Shown here: positions 1 to 11,984 of the stretch, one piece after another
Layout: each line of letters starts with the position of its first letter
Numbering within the stretch: the first letter of the stretch is position 1
Origin: Dacryopinax spathularia
Taxonomy: Eukaryota; Basidiomycota; Dacrymycetes; Dacrymycetales; Dacrymycetaceae
Assembly (NCBI GenBank): GCA_037974965.1
Contig: JBBPFI010000007.1
Coordinates: 1,116,001 to 1,180,000, forward strand
Direction: 5' to 3'
Length of the DNA: 64,000 nucleotides
The notes under the pieces: model-generated
The model's input: the letters and a program-made list of their open reading frames with translations, nothing else
The model's database searches: none
Told to the model about the DNA's origin: nothing
Program-made: the position numbers and the translations under genes

Positions 1-3000
1 ACCCTACCTTCCGTCGCTCTCCTCACACTACCGCTCGTATGACGTCTATCAACCCTCACGCATGCTTGCTGTCAAGGGCACAGCTCACCTCGCTCGCAAG
101 GAAGGACAGTTCAACCGGCAGATGAGCCTCACTAGACCCCGACAAACCAGGGTCGCCCGAGCGCATCACTGCGTCAACCGTCGACTGATTCCGAATCTTG
201 ACTGGAAAGGGTTACGCCGCGAGGGTGAGGCTATCGATACCCGTAGCCCGAATCTTCCGTAGACGAGCACCAGCCCGAAGCACACTAGAGACATCTCCCG
301 GCATTTTTCCAAGGTCAACTACGGAAGGAACGTTACGAATGGATGGATCCAGGCAGCGCACCCTTTCCTTTCCTGCCCGCGTCCAATAGCTTTGCATCAT
401 TCCCTATGTTGACAGCGCATGACATCTTCCGCCCGCGGGGTTGGCACGCCAGAATGCTGTGCCAGATGCGGTCAGCTTCCATCCGATGAAGCTTCGCCTT
501 TGTTCTAATATCTAGAGTTCTGAACTTCTCAGGGCCAACCCGCCGTCCGCGCAAACTGTCGAACCTACAAGCAGTCGACACTGCGGTGTGGCCTCATATT
601 CATCGTTGACGATGGCGACATCCTAAACATCCTAAACCCCACTTCTGGCGAAATCGATTGCTCTATTCGAAACGTAAGCTCAACGTCCCCTCGTTCTCCG
701 AGAAACACCCTCATCGACCCACACTGCCTTGGTACGATATCACGAACGCATGCTGCGGAGAATACCAAAGACGTATTCGGAAAAGAAGCACGCGGCTTCG
801 GTGAAGCACTGCTTGCGTGGTCAACCCCTCTGTTCAGCCTGTAGCTCGGGTCAACCACATGCGAGGGATCGAAGTCTGTTATCGGTGCCTCGTATGCAAT
901 CTGAATGGGTTCATTGCGCCTATCGTAAGTCATTTCTATTTGTGCCGAATTGAGTCAGCTCGCTAATGCATCCTGTAGGACGGCATAATCCCGCTTTCTC
1001 CAGCAACCGCAAGACAGCTCAACACGTTCCTTTCTGCTCCATGCTACCCACGTAACCGCTTTTCTCGCTGCTTCGAACACAGTGCGGAACAGAAGACCGA
1101 TACCAGAGATAACGGAGTCTTCGATGCTTCTGCAAGATCTCTCTCTTCTGAATATTGTTGCTGCTGGTCGTGCGCGATCTGGGCCTCCAGCTCCAGCCAA
1201 TACACACCACGTCCAGTGACTTCTACAAGCCGTGCGGCAGCCGAAGCGACCTCGTTACGACACAAGATACAAACTCATTATGCTCGATCTTCTGCCCGCG
1301 AATCACCCGCAAGACGAAGGCGTTGCACTCGGGGCCAACCATTGTAGCCAACCCCAAGTGGAAATCACGCCCGCCAAGCTCAACCGTCAGCAGCATCGGC
1401 ATCACGAGCGACCTCGGTGGTCTATCTCTCTTTGGGAGCCTAATCACCGCCCTCCACATATTTGTATACCCTTCAGGCCTTGGCCGAGCCGAGCTTGCTC
1501 CATGGGGTCTGGAATGCGAGCGATCTCCGTAATCGAGCGGACGAACCGTGAAGGCTTCTCCTTCCTAAACGACGAGCCTGCCGCTCTTCTCGCATTGCGT
1601 GTCGCGCACGTTGGTTGGCTCCATGCGAAGCACTTGCCTGGGGCACCCCAGACCTCCTCTGAGCGAGCGGAGATCGAAAGGCGGCCTTCTTTGAAATTAG
1701 GGACTGTCTGCGCACGAAAGCACCGTCCAGGAGGCAAGCTCTTGTACGATAGTCTGTTGACAAAGCGTCCTTCCCTGGATTCTGCGTCGTAACGGGTCCG
1801 CTACCAGACCTTCCTCAATCAATAACCAAGCCCTGTACGGTCCAGATGCGTCATGTCAGGTATTCCGTTTTCCTCCCTTGTCGTGAAGCACCACGCTCCT
1901 TCCGACTGACGCACGACGTATTGTCCAAGCAAGACGAGCAGGCTGGTATCGGCAATAATGATGTCTTCATACCGCTCAAATTGGGAATATCCTCTAGAAC
2001 AGAACCACTCGATGCAATCGTTTGCCAACCTCCAGATGCAAGACGCCTGGCAGCCGATAACGATCCTGCTGTCGTGCTATAGAGGCCATCAGCACCATGC
2101 CGAGCGAAAGATATCTCGGCTTGATTCCATGATTGCTGCGTGAGAGCTGCAAGTTATTTGCGTCTCTGGTCAAGATTCTTGTCGGCGTTGTCGTGAGAAG
2201 CGTCGGAGGAGCTAAGAGCGTATGCGAAGAAACCAGTCGCTTCGGAGGTATCGCGCTGGCGGATGGCCGTGTGCCGGTCGGATTCCCGAACGAGGGCTCG
2301 GCCGTTTCGGGAAGTAATTATTGTGCCCTCGGTTTGGACTGTCTGCAGGTCCCCGTGACGACCGGTGGTTACATCTGGGACCTAGACTTGGTCAGCAGAC
2401 TGCTGTTCATGTCTGCTCTGCAGGCGGGTGAACGACGCGAAGGGTATTGGCTCTTTGGGGAAGAACGGCAAGTCAAGAGCAAAGCGATCGTCGGTACCCT
2501 GTCTATCAGCAAGCAACCGTTCCAAACAACCCTTTCGAGCGGACACCGGTATCCTGCTCTCATGAACTTACCAAAGACTCGGACCGTTCCGCTTCTGTAG
2601 CACTTCAATTGCCGGCCAGTGAATCTGGACATCCCGATTTTACTGGTCCATCCCTGCATGTCTTCCCTCTGCTGCCTCGTTCTCTCACTGTGTGATGAGT
2701 ATGCTACCGTTGGATCAGCTGGGCGGTATGCACAAGGTCGTAATCTTCTATCGGCGCCGTCCACACAACTGAAGGCGCTGGACAAAACGTCTCTTTTCCG
2801 GATTTGCTCAAAACGCATTAGTGTTCGCATGCAGCTACTATGTGCGAGCCTTGGTTGGGGAGACCGACGTTGACGGGCTCACCCCGTTGTTCAAGGGCAC
2901 GCGAGATACTGGATACAATCCGCATGCTCCTGACCGGCGACCTCAGTCCACCAACAGCTCCGCCACATGGTTATCTCGTCGGCAACCGCGGTATCACGCA

Positions 3001-3631
3001 GCTCAACAAGATAAGGTTCCTCAATCCGGGGCTGCTGCCATCATGGCGACAGAATTCTGGGTACAGTTGCCTAAACCAGGCTCATTAATATCGCAGTCCG
3101 TGGATTTGTACGGCTGAATATAACTAGATCGGAATGATGGACAATCGTCGTGTTCACCGTCGAAGTTTTGCGTATTGTTGGATGTGGATTGCCCGGTGAG
3201 GCTGTTGCCCGTCCATCCGGGTTGGTCGGTGAGAAGAAAGGACGCCGTGGATCCGTTTCTGCAGCGTAAGGTTCGGCAACAAGGGCGGACATCCGAGATC
3301 GAGAGTGGTAAGAGAGAACTGGAATGCCGTAAGAGGGACAGCTTCCGGGCTTCTATTCCCACCGGTCCAAGTCTATTTTTGAATTATACGGCTCCTGATA
3401 GGACGCGGGCAATGCTGGAGGCAGGGAGGCAGTCGCTGCATAATGTTGCCCCACAAGTGTCCATTGCTGCTCAGGAAAGAACCTGCCCCACTTCGACAGC
3501 ACCCCCTTGATCGAGTCTGAGGGTCGTCTCGGTCCCGCAAGAATTGCGCAGGCCTTCCGTTCACTCGTGGGATAACTCATCATCAGTCATTAGTAAGTAT
3601 CCAGTTCTACCAACCCCATAATTCAAAGACA
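1..3631. other. Gene-poor stretch, no gene assigned
   Basis: Only short open frames on both strands, overlapping one another in different phases. None carries a domain I recognise or can be spliced into a convincing protein. On the minus strand around 1040-2030 several short frames lie near one another and could be remains of a decayed gene. I see no rRNA, tRNA or tandem repeat. The right edge is the 3' end of the sugar transporter gene. Confidence 0.4.
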
Positions 3632-5741
3632 TCAATGTTGTTCTTGTGCGTGCTCGGTCCCGTCGAGCTGGTATGTACCGAACTTCCGCGCTGGGACGTG
3701 TTTCTCAAACAAGACATCAAGCCTGGAGATCCCGTCAGTACTGCACAGAGTGAAGGAGCAGCAGGACGTACTCATCAACAGTACGGTTCTTCGTCTCAGG
3801 GATATAGAACCAGGCCCAGATTGTGCCGATTGCACCTAGACCGCCGAAGATGAATCCGACTTTGCCGCCGAGGTTCGCTTCATCGGGGTTGACACTGTCA
3901 CATATCAGCATTGCAAGAAAAGAAAAGTAGGAAGATGTCGAAAAGCACGCACAGGTACGGGATGACGATGTTGGCGATCATTCCGCAGAGCGAGTTGACG
4001 AGGATACCGAAACCGACGGTCTTTGACCTCAGCTTGGCGGATGACACTTCGGCGAAGATAACGTAACCAAGAGGACCACTGTCAGGAGAGTCAGTAGTGC
4101 CCTTCCTCGCCGACGGGTTAGAGGTACGCACATTCCGACTTGGTAGACGAAGTTGTAGACCAGCGTCTAGAGTAAGCTCTGTTAGAGGAGGATGCGGAGG
4201 ATGATATATGGAACGTACGAAAATAGCCATGGCCCAGTTCGTGCTCGTCCTCCCAGGCAGGGCAAGGAAGGCGATGAGGAAATTGACGATCGCACAGCCG
4301 ACCATTCCCCAGTTAAAGAGGAACCGACGGCCAAACTTGTTAACAGTCACGAATGCAAGTAAGTTTCCGACAATCTGCGCATCACAATGTTAGCCAGCGC
4401 TAATGAGATATGGAAGATGGTAAGCTTACGCCGATAGCGGTGACACCGACACCGAGACGGAAAGCGTTCTCGTCCGCGAATCCAGCGAGCTCGAAGAAGT
4501 ATGTGCTGAATCCAAGGACGAAGACGACACCCGCGACTTGCTGGAGGACGAACACCATTGACGCCACAATCGTCCTCCTCAGGTTTACACCACGGAACAA
4601 GTCAAGATAGGACGAGGTAGCCGCCTCGCGCTCTTCGAGCTCGATCGTTTCCTTGATCTGAGCGACATGCAGGTCGAGGTCGAGCGTCGGGCCGGCGAGC
4701 ATGCGCATGATTCGCTTGGCGTCGTCGAGCCTGCCGCGGCGGACAAGCCACCATGGCGATTCGGGTGCGAAGGGAAGACCGGCGAGGAGGATGGCGGGGA
4801 AGATCCATTGGATGGCGCTGAAAATCGCAGTCAGCAAAGATTGGATCAAGGAATGCGAAAGGCGTACAAGGGCAGACGGTAGGCGTATTTGTCGTCCCTT
4901 GTACCTGTGCCCTCGATGACGCCGTTCGACAAGAACTGGCCCACTACAGCGAGATCAGCACCAGAAACCTGAATATATGCGCGCATATAGGTACGTACAG
5001 ACAATCCACAAGTTGACACCGCCAGTGGTAATACCACGCAACGCAAGAGGAGAGATCTCCGAGCAATATGAGCTCGCACAGGAGACGTACATGCCTGCAG
5101 TAAATAATCAGCACTAGAGCCGAGCAGTTCCGCGGAAGAAAGACGTACCGAGTGCGAAGCCATTGATGAGCTTGCCGACCAGGAGCATCGGATTTGCTTG
5201 TACCGGCGTGAAGAACTGGAGGAAGATGCCCACGATGGAGATGATGCATGCAGTTGCTACAGCACCACGGCGACTGTCAAGAAACAAAAAATGAGAATGA
5301 TCCGATATCAATCGGACTGACCTTTACGTACCCGAATCTATCGGCGATGAAACCCAAGCTCAGACCACCGAACATGCCACCAATCGAACTGGCCGAGTTG
5401 AAGCCGCTCTGCCATGCCGCACTAAGCACCGGCTGGCCGTCGATGATGCTTCCGAAGTCGCGCCTGAAGCTGGGGACGGAGAGGATACCACCTCCGACCT
5501 GAGCATCGTAGCCCCAGAGCAGGGCACCGATGGACATGAACATGCACCAGCCGAAAGCGCGCCAGTAGGTCCTGATGGCGGACAGAGGAGTGTAGGAGTG
5601 CTCGTGCGCGGCAGCTTCTGCGAGCGCGGTCAGGTTCGGCATGGGGGCCGCACCTTTCTCGATGCTGTTGATGTCGGAGAGGGCATGTTCATGCTCGTCG
5701 GCGACGGGCTTATCGGAATGGATTTGCGTTTCGGTCGCCAT
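3632..5741 (-). CDS. Sugar transporter, major facilitator superfamily
   Basis: Membrane permease of the fungal sugar transporter family, probably importing hexose or an oligosaccharide by proton symport at the plasma membrane. The start at 5741 gives a hydrophilic tail of about 60 residues before the first membrane segment. Just after it comes GYDAQVGGGILS, matching the family's GYD...G signature. Later there are PESPWWLVRRGR, the loop after helix 6 often seen in alpha-glucoside and maltose permeases, and PETKNRT plus ELDVLFEKHVPARKF at the C-terminus. The last intron (GTACGT..CAG, about 3727-3773) is needed to reach that tail and the TGA at 3632. At least seven short introns interrupt the gene. 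Exon 1 is about 5328-5741. Substrate cannot be told from sequence. It is divergent from the beta-lyase/mevalonate kinase gene. An in-frame ATG at 5945 is a less likely start. Confidence 0.88.
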
Positions 5742-6839
5742 CGCGGGCGATAGCGAAGACGTTAAAGTCGTAAGGTCGTTAGTTGCCTGAAAGGCAAATA
5801 ATAGATGAGGGGGAAGGTGTTGAGGAGAACAGAAGCCCAGACGTATGGAGGCGAAGGAATTTATAGACACAGCGCGGGGCCCCTTGGGGACCCCAACATG
5901 GTGCCATGGAACGATGCAAGTTCCGATGTGGAAAGGAAGGCGCACACCGAAGCGGTTCGGGCCATGCGGCGGCAGGGCGCGAAGCCGTCCGCTTTTCTAT
6001 AGGGACGCGCATACATCGAAGACTTTCGCGGTAAGTCCGGTGGATTTGAGTGTGGGAAGCATGCGAGGCCCGCCCGGAGGTGTGAGATCGCCCGCGCTTA
6101 TCCGCAGGCAATCAATTGGAGTTTCGACCAGCTGACGTCTGAGCACATGGCCAGCAGGAACGGCGGGTTGACTCAGTAACGTTATTTTGCTACATTTGGG
6201 TGTGAGTCGAGAAAACAGACGACTGTTTGTGGAAGAGGTTTCGCAAGCGCGCGGATGAGAAGCGTACCGAGCTCCGTAAACTGAATGTATCGGTTCGTAT
6301 GCGTTGCGGAGCTTCTATTTTCGGTGTTCGGTCCGCGTGTGAGCGTGGGCTGATTGCGGTCCGAGTCTGAGTGGACTGAAGTGTATTATTCGCTGGCACT
6401 CAGTATGTTCGAAGTAAAGCACAGATCAGGAGGGGAAAGGTAAGAACTACGTCATCAACGAGTAGGTTGTATTGGAGGGAGAAGCGCATACAACAACGTC
6501 GCGGTCGGCACTCAACCTGTCAACATACGATCCCTGCCCAGACCGGGCACTGACCAGGCGTAGGGTTTGCCTCGCGTGGCCAAATGCTTCCTGCTTCGGG
6601 CCGAAGGGGTCCACCGTCGCCACCCTCTCGACACTGCCACTTAATCCTTATGTCCGAGTTCGAGTCAAAGCGGCCGAAAGCCGCCCAAATGGCGCAATTG
6701 CCCAAACGGTTGCCGAGCGTAGGGGCACAAGACACAAGACCCCACCAACCGGCCTCACCGTTCTCCCAAAACCCGCAAACGCAACAGCTTGAACTCTACA
6801 AACAGCCGTCGTTGTCGTTGTTGACTGTCAACTACCACG
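5742..6839. promoter_or_regulatory. Divergent intergenic promoter region
   Basis: About 1.1 kb between the start codons of the sugar transporter (left) and the beta-lyase/mevalonate kinase gene (right). No open frame here looks like a real gene. It must hold both promoters. The only site I would name is the TGACTCA at 6169-6175, listed separately. Confidence 0.6.
6169..6175. promoter_or_regulatory. TGACTCA, possible Gcn4/Cpc1 site
   Basis: An exact TGACTCA heptamer, the consensus for the Gcn4/Cpc1 bZIP activator of general amino acid control in fungi. It lies about 665 bases upstream of the gene with the methionine-pathway enzyme cystathionine beta-lyase. The match is seen directly; its use is inference. 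A 7-mer can occur by chance in a region this size. Confidence 0.3.
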
Positions 6840-9832
6840 ATGGTACTATCGAAACTGGAGAACGGCCCTCTGACGCCTGTGAGCGAGGGCACGCCAGGGC
6901 TTGACTCGCCTGCGTCTGGATCAGCAGCTCGATATGGCAAGCGCAGGCCATACCACTTTTCGACTCAATGCGTTACTGTCGAGAATCCATTGCAAAAAGA
7001 CCAATATGGGAGCAGCAGTGTGCCTATCTACCAGACAGCGACGTTTAAGGGGATGGGAGGGGAGTACGACTATACCCGAAGCGGAAACCCTACCAGGAGT
7101 CATCTGGGTGCGTTTCTCCTTACTAATGTTCTCGCATTCCCAGGCTGATCCAGGTGATAGAACACCATATTGCCAAAATATCGTCTGCTGCACATGCATT
7201 TGTCGTGTCGTCCGGCATGGCCGCGCTGGATGTAATCACTCGCCTTTTGAAGCCTGGTGACGAAGTTGTTGCAGGAGACGACCTTTACGGCGGGACGAAC
7301 CGACTACTCACGTACCTCAAGAATAACGGTGGTATCACCGTACATCATGTCGACACCACCGACGCATCTGCCGTTGTGCCATATCTCCGAGCAGGCAAAA
7401 CAGCGATGGTCCTCCTCGAAAGCCCGACCAACCCGCTTCTCAAAATTGTTGATATCGCTAGCATCTGCTCGAGCGTGCGCCAGCTCGCGCCCGACGCGCT
7501 TGTTGTGGTCGACAACACGATGATGAGCCCCTACCTGCAACGACCCCTCGAGCACGGCGCAGATCTAGTATACGACAGCGGGACGAAGTACCTGAGCGGA
7601 CACCACGACCTTATGGCCGGAGTAATCGTCTGTGACCAGGACGATGTTGCTCAGGTATGCATTGCGGCCGCTTCCGGCTTCGCTCGCCAGCAGCAGCTCT
7701 GACTTTCTTCTCCGATATAGAAGCTCGCATTCACGATCAATGCCGTTGGGAACGGACTTTCGCCATTCGATTCCTTCCTTCTCCTACGCGGGATCAAGAC
7801 GATGGCTATCCGTATGGACCGCCAGCAGTCGTCCGCGATGCGCGTAGCGACGTACCTGAACGATCTGGGGTTCAAGGTCTTCTATCCTGGTTTACCAAAC
7901 CATCCAGGAAGGGAGATTCATGAAAGGCTCGCCAACGGGCCCGGTGCCGTTTTGTCCTTCGTCACGGGCGATAAGGCGCTGAGCGAGCGTATCGTGGGAG
8001 CAACCCGGCTTTGGGGGATTAGCGTCTCCTTCGGTGCCGTCAACTCGCTCATTTCCATGCCGTGCCTCATGTCGTACGTCCCCTTATCTTCCCGTATCTT
8101 CCGAAAGCTTCACGCTAACCGTGCTTCCTCCCGTCCAGGCACGCGTCGATAGACGCAGCGACCCGAGCCGAGCGTGGCCTGCCCGAGGACCTCATTCGCC
8201 TCTGTGTGGGGATCGAAGACCCCGCCGACCTGCTGGAAGACCTCGAGGCAGCCTTGCTCGAAGCAGGCGCTATAAGTATCGTCGAGCTGCCCTCTGGTGA
8301 GCGTAAGCTCACCCGCGTGAGACCCGACGACGGTACCGGTTTGATTGGCATGGCTGTTGAGAAGATTAGTGGTGCGCTGGATGCGATTTCTCTCGGTGGC
8401 AAGAAGGAGCAGTCACCAGAGGAGAGAGAGTGGTTCGTTTCTGCACCGGGGAAGGTCATCCTGTTCGGAGAGCACGCTGTTGTACATGGAGTGGTACGTG
8501 CGTCGCACTACGTCGGTGGCCTTATGCTGACTTACTATTCAGACGGCTATCGCAGCCGCTGTCAACCTCCGCTGCTTCGGCCTTAGTACCCCTCGGCAAG
8601 ACGGCAAGATCGCCCTCCACCTCCCAGATCTCAGCAACTACGAAGAGACCTGGATCATCGACGAGCTCCCATGGGACGCCGTCACGCCTCTACAAGAGGG
8701 CGAGCCGCACGGCCCCGTCCTGGACGAGCCGCTCGTATCCGCGATCGTCGATCGTGCCTTGAAGAAGGAATGCGAAACTCCGACATCACAAGCCGCTGCT
8801 ATCGCTTTTCTCTATTTATACATGATGATGGCTCGAGGCGACACGCGCCCGGCGCTCACATTTACCGCTAGGTCGAATATGCCCGTGGGCGCTGGCCTAG
8901 GCTCGTCAGCCGCCTACTCTGCCTGCGTCGCTTCCGCTCTCCTCCTCCTTCATCGTCGCATCACCATTCCTTCCGAGCCTGCACCCTCAACCGCACCCAA
9001 CGGCAAGCAGCCAGCCCATGTCCACATCTCCCATTCTGGCCGCGTTGCCATCCCCAAGTCCACAGCAGACGAGATCAACGCGTGGGCGTTCATATCCGAA
9101 AAAGTGCTGCACGGCAACCCAAGCGGGATCGACAACTCCGTAGCGGTGTATGGCGGTGCGCTCGCCTATACGCGGCCTGGGTTCGCGAGGAAATCCGGAC
9201 TTGACCCCATCAACGGGTTTAAGTCGGTCCGGTTCTTGCTCATCGACTCTAAGGTGCCGAGGGATACGAAGAGCCTTGTTGCTGGCGTGGGAAAGAGGAA
9301 GGCCGAGCACCCGGAGGTGATCAACCCGATTTTGGATGCGATCCAGAATATCAGCGACGAGGCGCGGCGAGCGTTAGAAGATCCGGACTTGCCCCGGTCG
9401 ACGCTAATCTCTGGACTTGGAGCGCTGATCGACGAGAACCACCAGCATCTGGTAGCCCTGGGAGTCTCCCACCCAGCGCTCGAGTTTATCCGTGCGAAAA
9501 CTGCTTCAGAGCCGTACAACCTACGAACGAAGCTCACCGGTGCGGGAGGAGGAGGATGTGCAGTCACGCTCATCCCTGACGGCTTCCCGGAAGAGCAGGT
9601 GCAGAAGCTTGTCGCTGAGCTGCGGTCAGACGGCTTCGACGCGTATACGACGACGGTCGGCGGGAGCGGGATGGGCATCTTTTCGCCCCGCTCAGGGGAG
9701 GATGCAGAGGTCGTCTCCACCGAGGGAGGGGACGAACATATGCGCGTACCGCTCAGCAAGCAGTTCGTAGACAAGGACCGGCTGGAGCTCGCGGAGTGGG
9801 TCGAGCAGCGCGGACGGTGGTTGTACGTATGA
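6840..9832 (+). CDS. STR3-ERG12: Cystathionine beta-lyase / mevalonate kinase fusion protein
   Basis: Exons 6840-7107, 7161-7654, 7721-8073, 8139-8493 and 8543-9832 join into one open frame of 919 residues. Residues 1 to about 425 are a full cystathionine beta-lyase (PLP enzyme; cystathionine to homocysteine). They include YDYTRSGNPTRS near the N-terminus, the PLP lysine (residue 232) in SGTKYLSGHHD, and the usual C-terminal VGIEDPADLLEDLE (395-408). After a charged linker of about 45 residues comes a full mevalonate kinase (GHMP kinase; mevalonate to phosphomevalonate): SAPGKVILFGEH (from 473), GAGLGSSAAYS (606-616) and TGAGGGGCAV (from 822). No stop separates the halves. A strong donor at 8297 (GTGAGC) with an AG at 8368-8369 could remove 73 bases, shift the frame and give a lyase-only form ending at 8530. 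An in-frame ATG at 8350 could start a kinase-only form. The fusion itself is read directly; the protein form in the cell is unknown. Confidence 0.88.
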
Positions 9833-10166
9833 TTATGGTTTGGAGTTATGTTTTGGATACCAACAAAATCCGAAAGTTGTAATATACATGTTGGGGGCAG
9901 AATAGATTTTGTCCTTGAATACATAGCTTGAGTGGTGTGTCCATATGTGAGGATGGTGCGTTAGGTAGGCGTACGTGTAGGTTGGGTTCGCTTCATGCAT
10001 GTATGAAGCCCAATACGTTGATGCTGTTTCAATGACTCCCTATACATCTCATTCCCGAGCTGGCCCATGCCAAACGTGTCCTGATCTGCACCACCAGCCT
10101 TCCTTGCAACCGCTACCCATCGTGTGCATTGGCTTGCCTTGAAGCCCGACAGACCGTCGCCCAGGG
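9833..10166. other. Intergenic, convergent 3' ends
   Basis: Lies between the stop of the fusion gene (+) and the stop of COA6 (-). It presumably holds both 3' untranslated regions and polyadenylation sites. I see nothing else in it. Confidence 0.5.
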
Positions 10167-10476
10167 TTATGACCCCTTGTTCTGGTTCAGCTGCGCCTCT
10201 TGTGCCGCCAACATGGCCTTCTGCCGCGCCTCCAGTACTCGTCGCTTGTCGAAGTACTCCACCTAATGCCCATCAGTACATGTCTCTCCAACTAATAACT
10301 AAGTGACACACCCAGCTCTTTGCACAATTCCCTTCGTACCCCTTACGCTCCTTCGAGCACACGCTCCCTCCCTCACTTCCAGGCGCCAGGATGTCGGCCT
10401 TGTCCAGACATGCGAAGTAGGCGTCACGCGCATCCCAGCAGCGCTTGCGGTCATCTCGTTTTGGTGCGCCGGACAT
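10167..10476 (-). CDS. COA6: Cytochrome c oxidase assembly factor 6 (COA6), COX6B-like fold
   Basis: Small twin-cysteine protein of the mitochondrial intermembrane space that helps deliver copper to the CuA site of cytochrome c oxidase. Two exons, 10312-10476 and 10167-10262, separated by a 49-base intron (GTGTGT..TAG), give 86 residues. The first helix has C-W-DARDAYFA-C (CX9C) and the second has C-SKERKGYEGN-C (CX10C), the CX9C-CX10C spacing of COA6 rather than two CX9C. After the splice comes VEYFDKRRVLEARQKA, typical of the family's C-terminal helix. The splice restores this motif exactly, so the intron is well supported. A further upstream coding exon is possible but not needed. It converges on the fusion gene. 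Confidence 0.88.
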
Positions 10477-11487
10477 CGTCTGCAAGGTTGACCGCCGTCG
10501 TCCGTGTCCTTTCGATTGAAGGGAATTGCACCTTGGCCCGTCGCAAATTCCGTACCGGATGATGCAAACCCTGTCAAGGGATCCCCCGTCGGAGCTACGG
10601 CTCCGACTGCAAGACAATTGCGCGGATGAGGCTCGAAGTCCACCTCCTCGACCTCAACGCCAACCATTGCGAGATACAAACCTCGGGGACCTTGCAAACG
10701 TATCACCTACATCTATCATCGGAGCTTCTCTATCACAAACATCCAATCCGTCATAAGTTTTGATACGTGCTCTGAGACTATGAACCATATGGCGCAAGTC
10801 CGCATCTGCCAGCTCCTGGTTGGATGTCCGTCTGTCAACCTCAGATCAAGCCCTTTGTCCGGCTCTGCCATATCACGCCTACTGTATGATACTTGGCTGG
10901 CTTCACTGTCTGGATCTCGTCAATGCCTTAATACGAAATACACGCACATCCCTCAGCCTGTGCCGACAATCGCCTCCTGTAAGGGACCATACATCCGGCA
11001 GGGAGCCCATTCCTCTCTGCGAAGACATGCTTGACCATAGTACTCATACCGCGCATAGTACTGAGCTACGTACAGTGGGTCTGGAATACCGCGCGTGCGC
11101 TCTCATGCAAATGGTTGCGCTTCTACTACGATTACCAGCAACAGCCCGGGCAGCGCAACCAAATCGTGTGAAACCGTATATGGGAAGGCCCCATGCCTCA
11201 GCCAATGGAGTGCACTCTGCGGCTTGAGTGTCCAAGGTTGCGCAGTTGGAGAAAAGGAGTAGTGATGGAGTGTTCGCCTTGCTGTCCAGCGGGCCGCGCT
11301 AAGCACTCTCTATCAGACAGGGTGGTGGGCTACAACGGCCCTACGCAGCCATGATGTGCCAGGCATTATTGACGCAGCAGAGAGGAGAGCAGCGTGCATT
11401 CTGGATCTCCTGAAGAGAGACAAAGTGTGACAGGAGCCGTTGTGGGTAATTGGAGGAAAGTAGTGAACGTGGACGATAACTTGCAAG
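10477..11487. other. Intergenic, no gene seen
   Basis: About 1 kb upstream of COA6 and left of the repeat-rich block. Open frames are short and lack codon structure or recognisable domains. It probably holds the COA6 promoter. Nothing else can be supported. Confidence 0.4.
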
Positions 11488-11746
11488 ACGAGCATAATTT
11501 AGCGCACTTGAATGAGGAGGACCCGTTGTAAGAGGAAGGGCAAGAGGGAAGGGAGAAATGGGCGTGAGATGATATGGGGGAGGGAGGAAAGGCTAAATAA
11601 AAGAAAAGAAATCTAACTGATTCAAGAAAGGTGGGATGGCTCGATGGTAACGAGTCGCGCTGCTATATCGCGAGCGCCTGAGCCTGCCGAGAGGTCGCTG
11701 GATCAATCCTCAAATCCATGCAGCTCTGCAACGAGCATAATTTAGC
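11488..11746 (+). repeat. tRNA-derived SINE-like insertion with 16-bp flanking direct repeats
   Basis: The 16-mer ACGAGCATAATTTAGC occurs at 11488-11503 and again, exactly, at 11731-11746, as a target-site duplication would. The 227 bases between them have a purine-rich left part (about 11515-11610). A tRNA-like part follows: GGCTCGATGGTAACGAGTC resembles a D arm, and GGATCAATCC contains GATCAATCC, a perfect match to the pol III B-box GWTCRANNC. A shared core, CGCGCTGCTATATCGCGAGC, also occurs in the inverted arms at about 12.2 and 14.0 kb. The acceptor and T arms do not fold into a normal tRNA, so this is a tRNA-derived repeat rather than a working tRNA. Confidence 0.6.
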
Positions 11747-11984
11747 TTTTTCTCATCTTTTTTGTGATTGGTCCAAGGCCGTCCGGTCCGGGGAACACAC
11801 GGGAATCTCGACCGGGTCGGCCGAGTCCACTGCCACTCGAGCAAGTCGCGAGCCTCGCACCAAGATGAGCTCGAGCTTGCACGTCGACAGAGAGACAAAT
11901 CGCTTTCGTTACATGGATTGCTAACGTTCAATAATACTGTGGGCTTTGCCAGTGAGCGTTAACTCATATACAGAAACAACCAAC

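Noticed and set aside
1-3600. Many overlapping open frames of 60-190 codons, including 1232-1792 (+) and 2133-2600 (+)
   Set aside because: No domain, no consistent frame, equally long frames on the opposite strand, and no splice pattern linking them. In GC-rich DNA such frames arise by chance.
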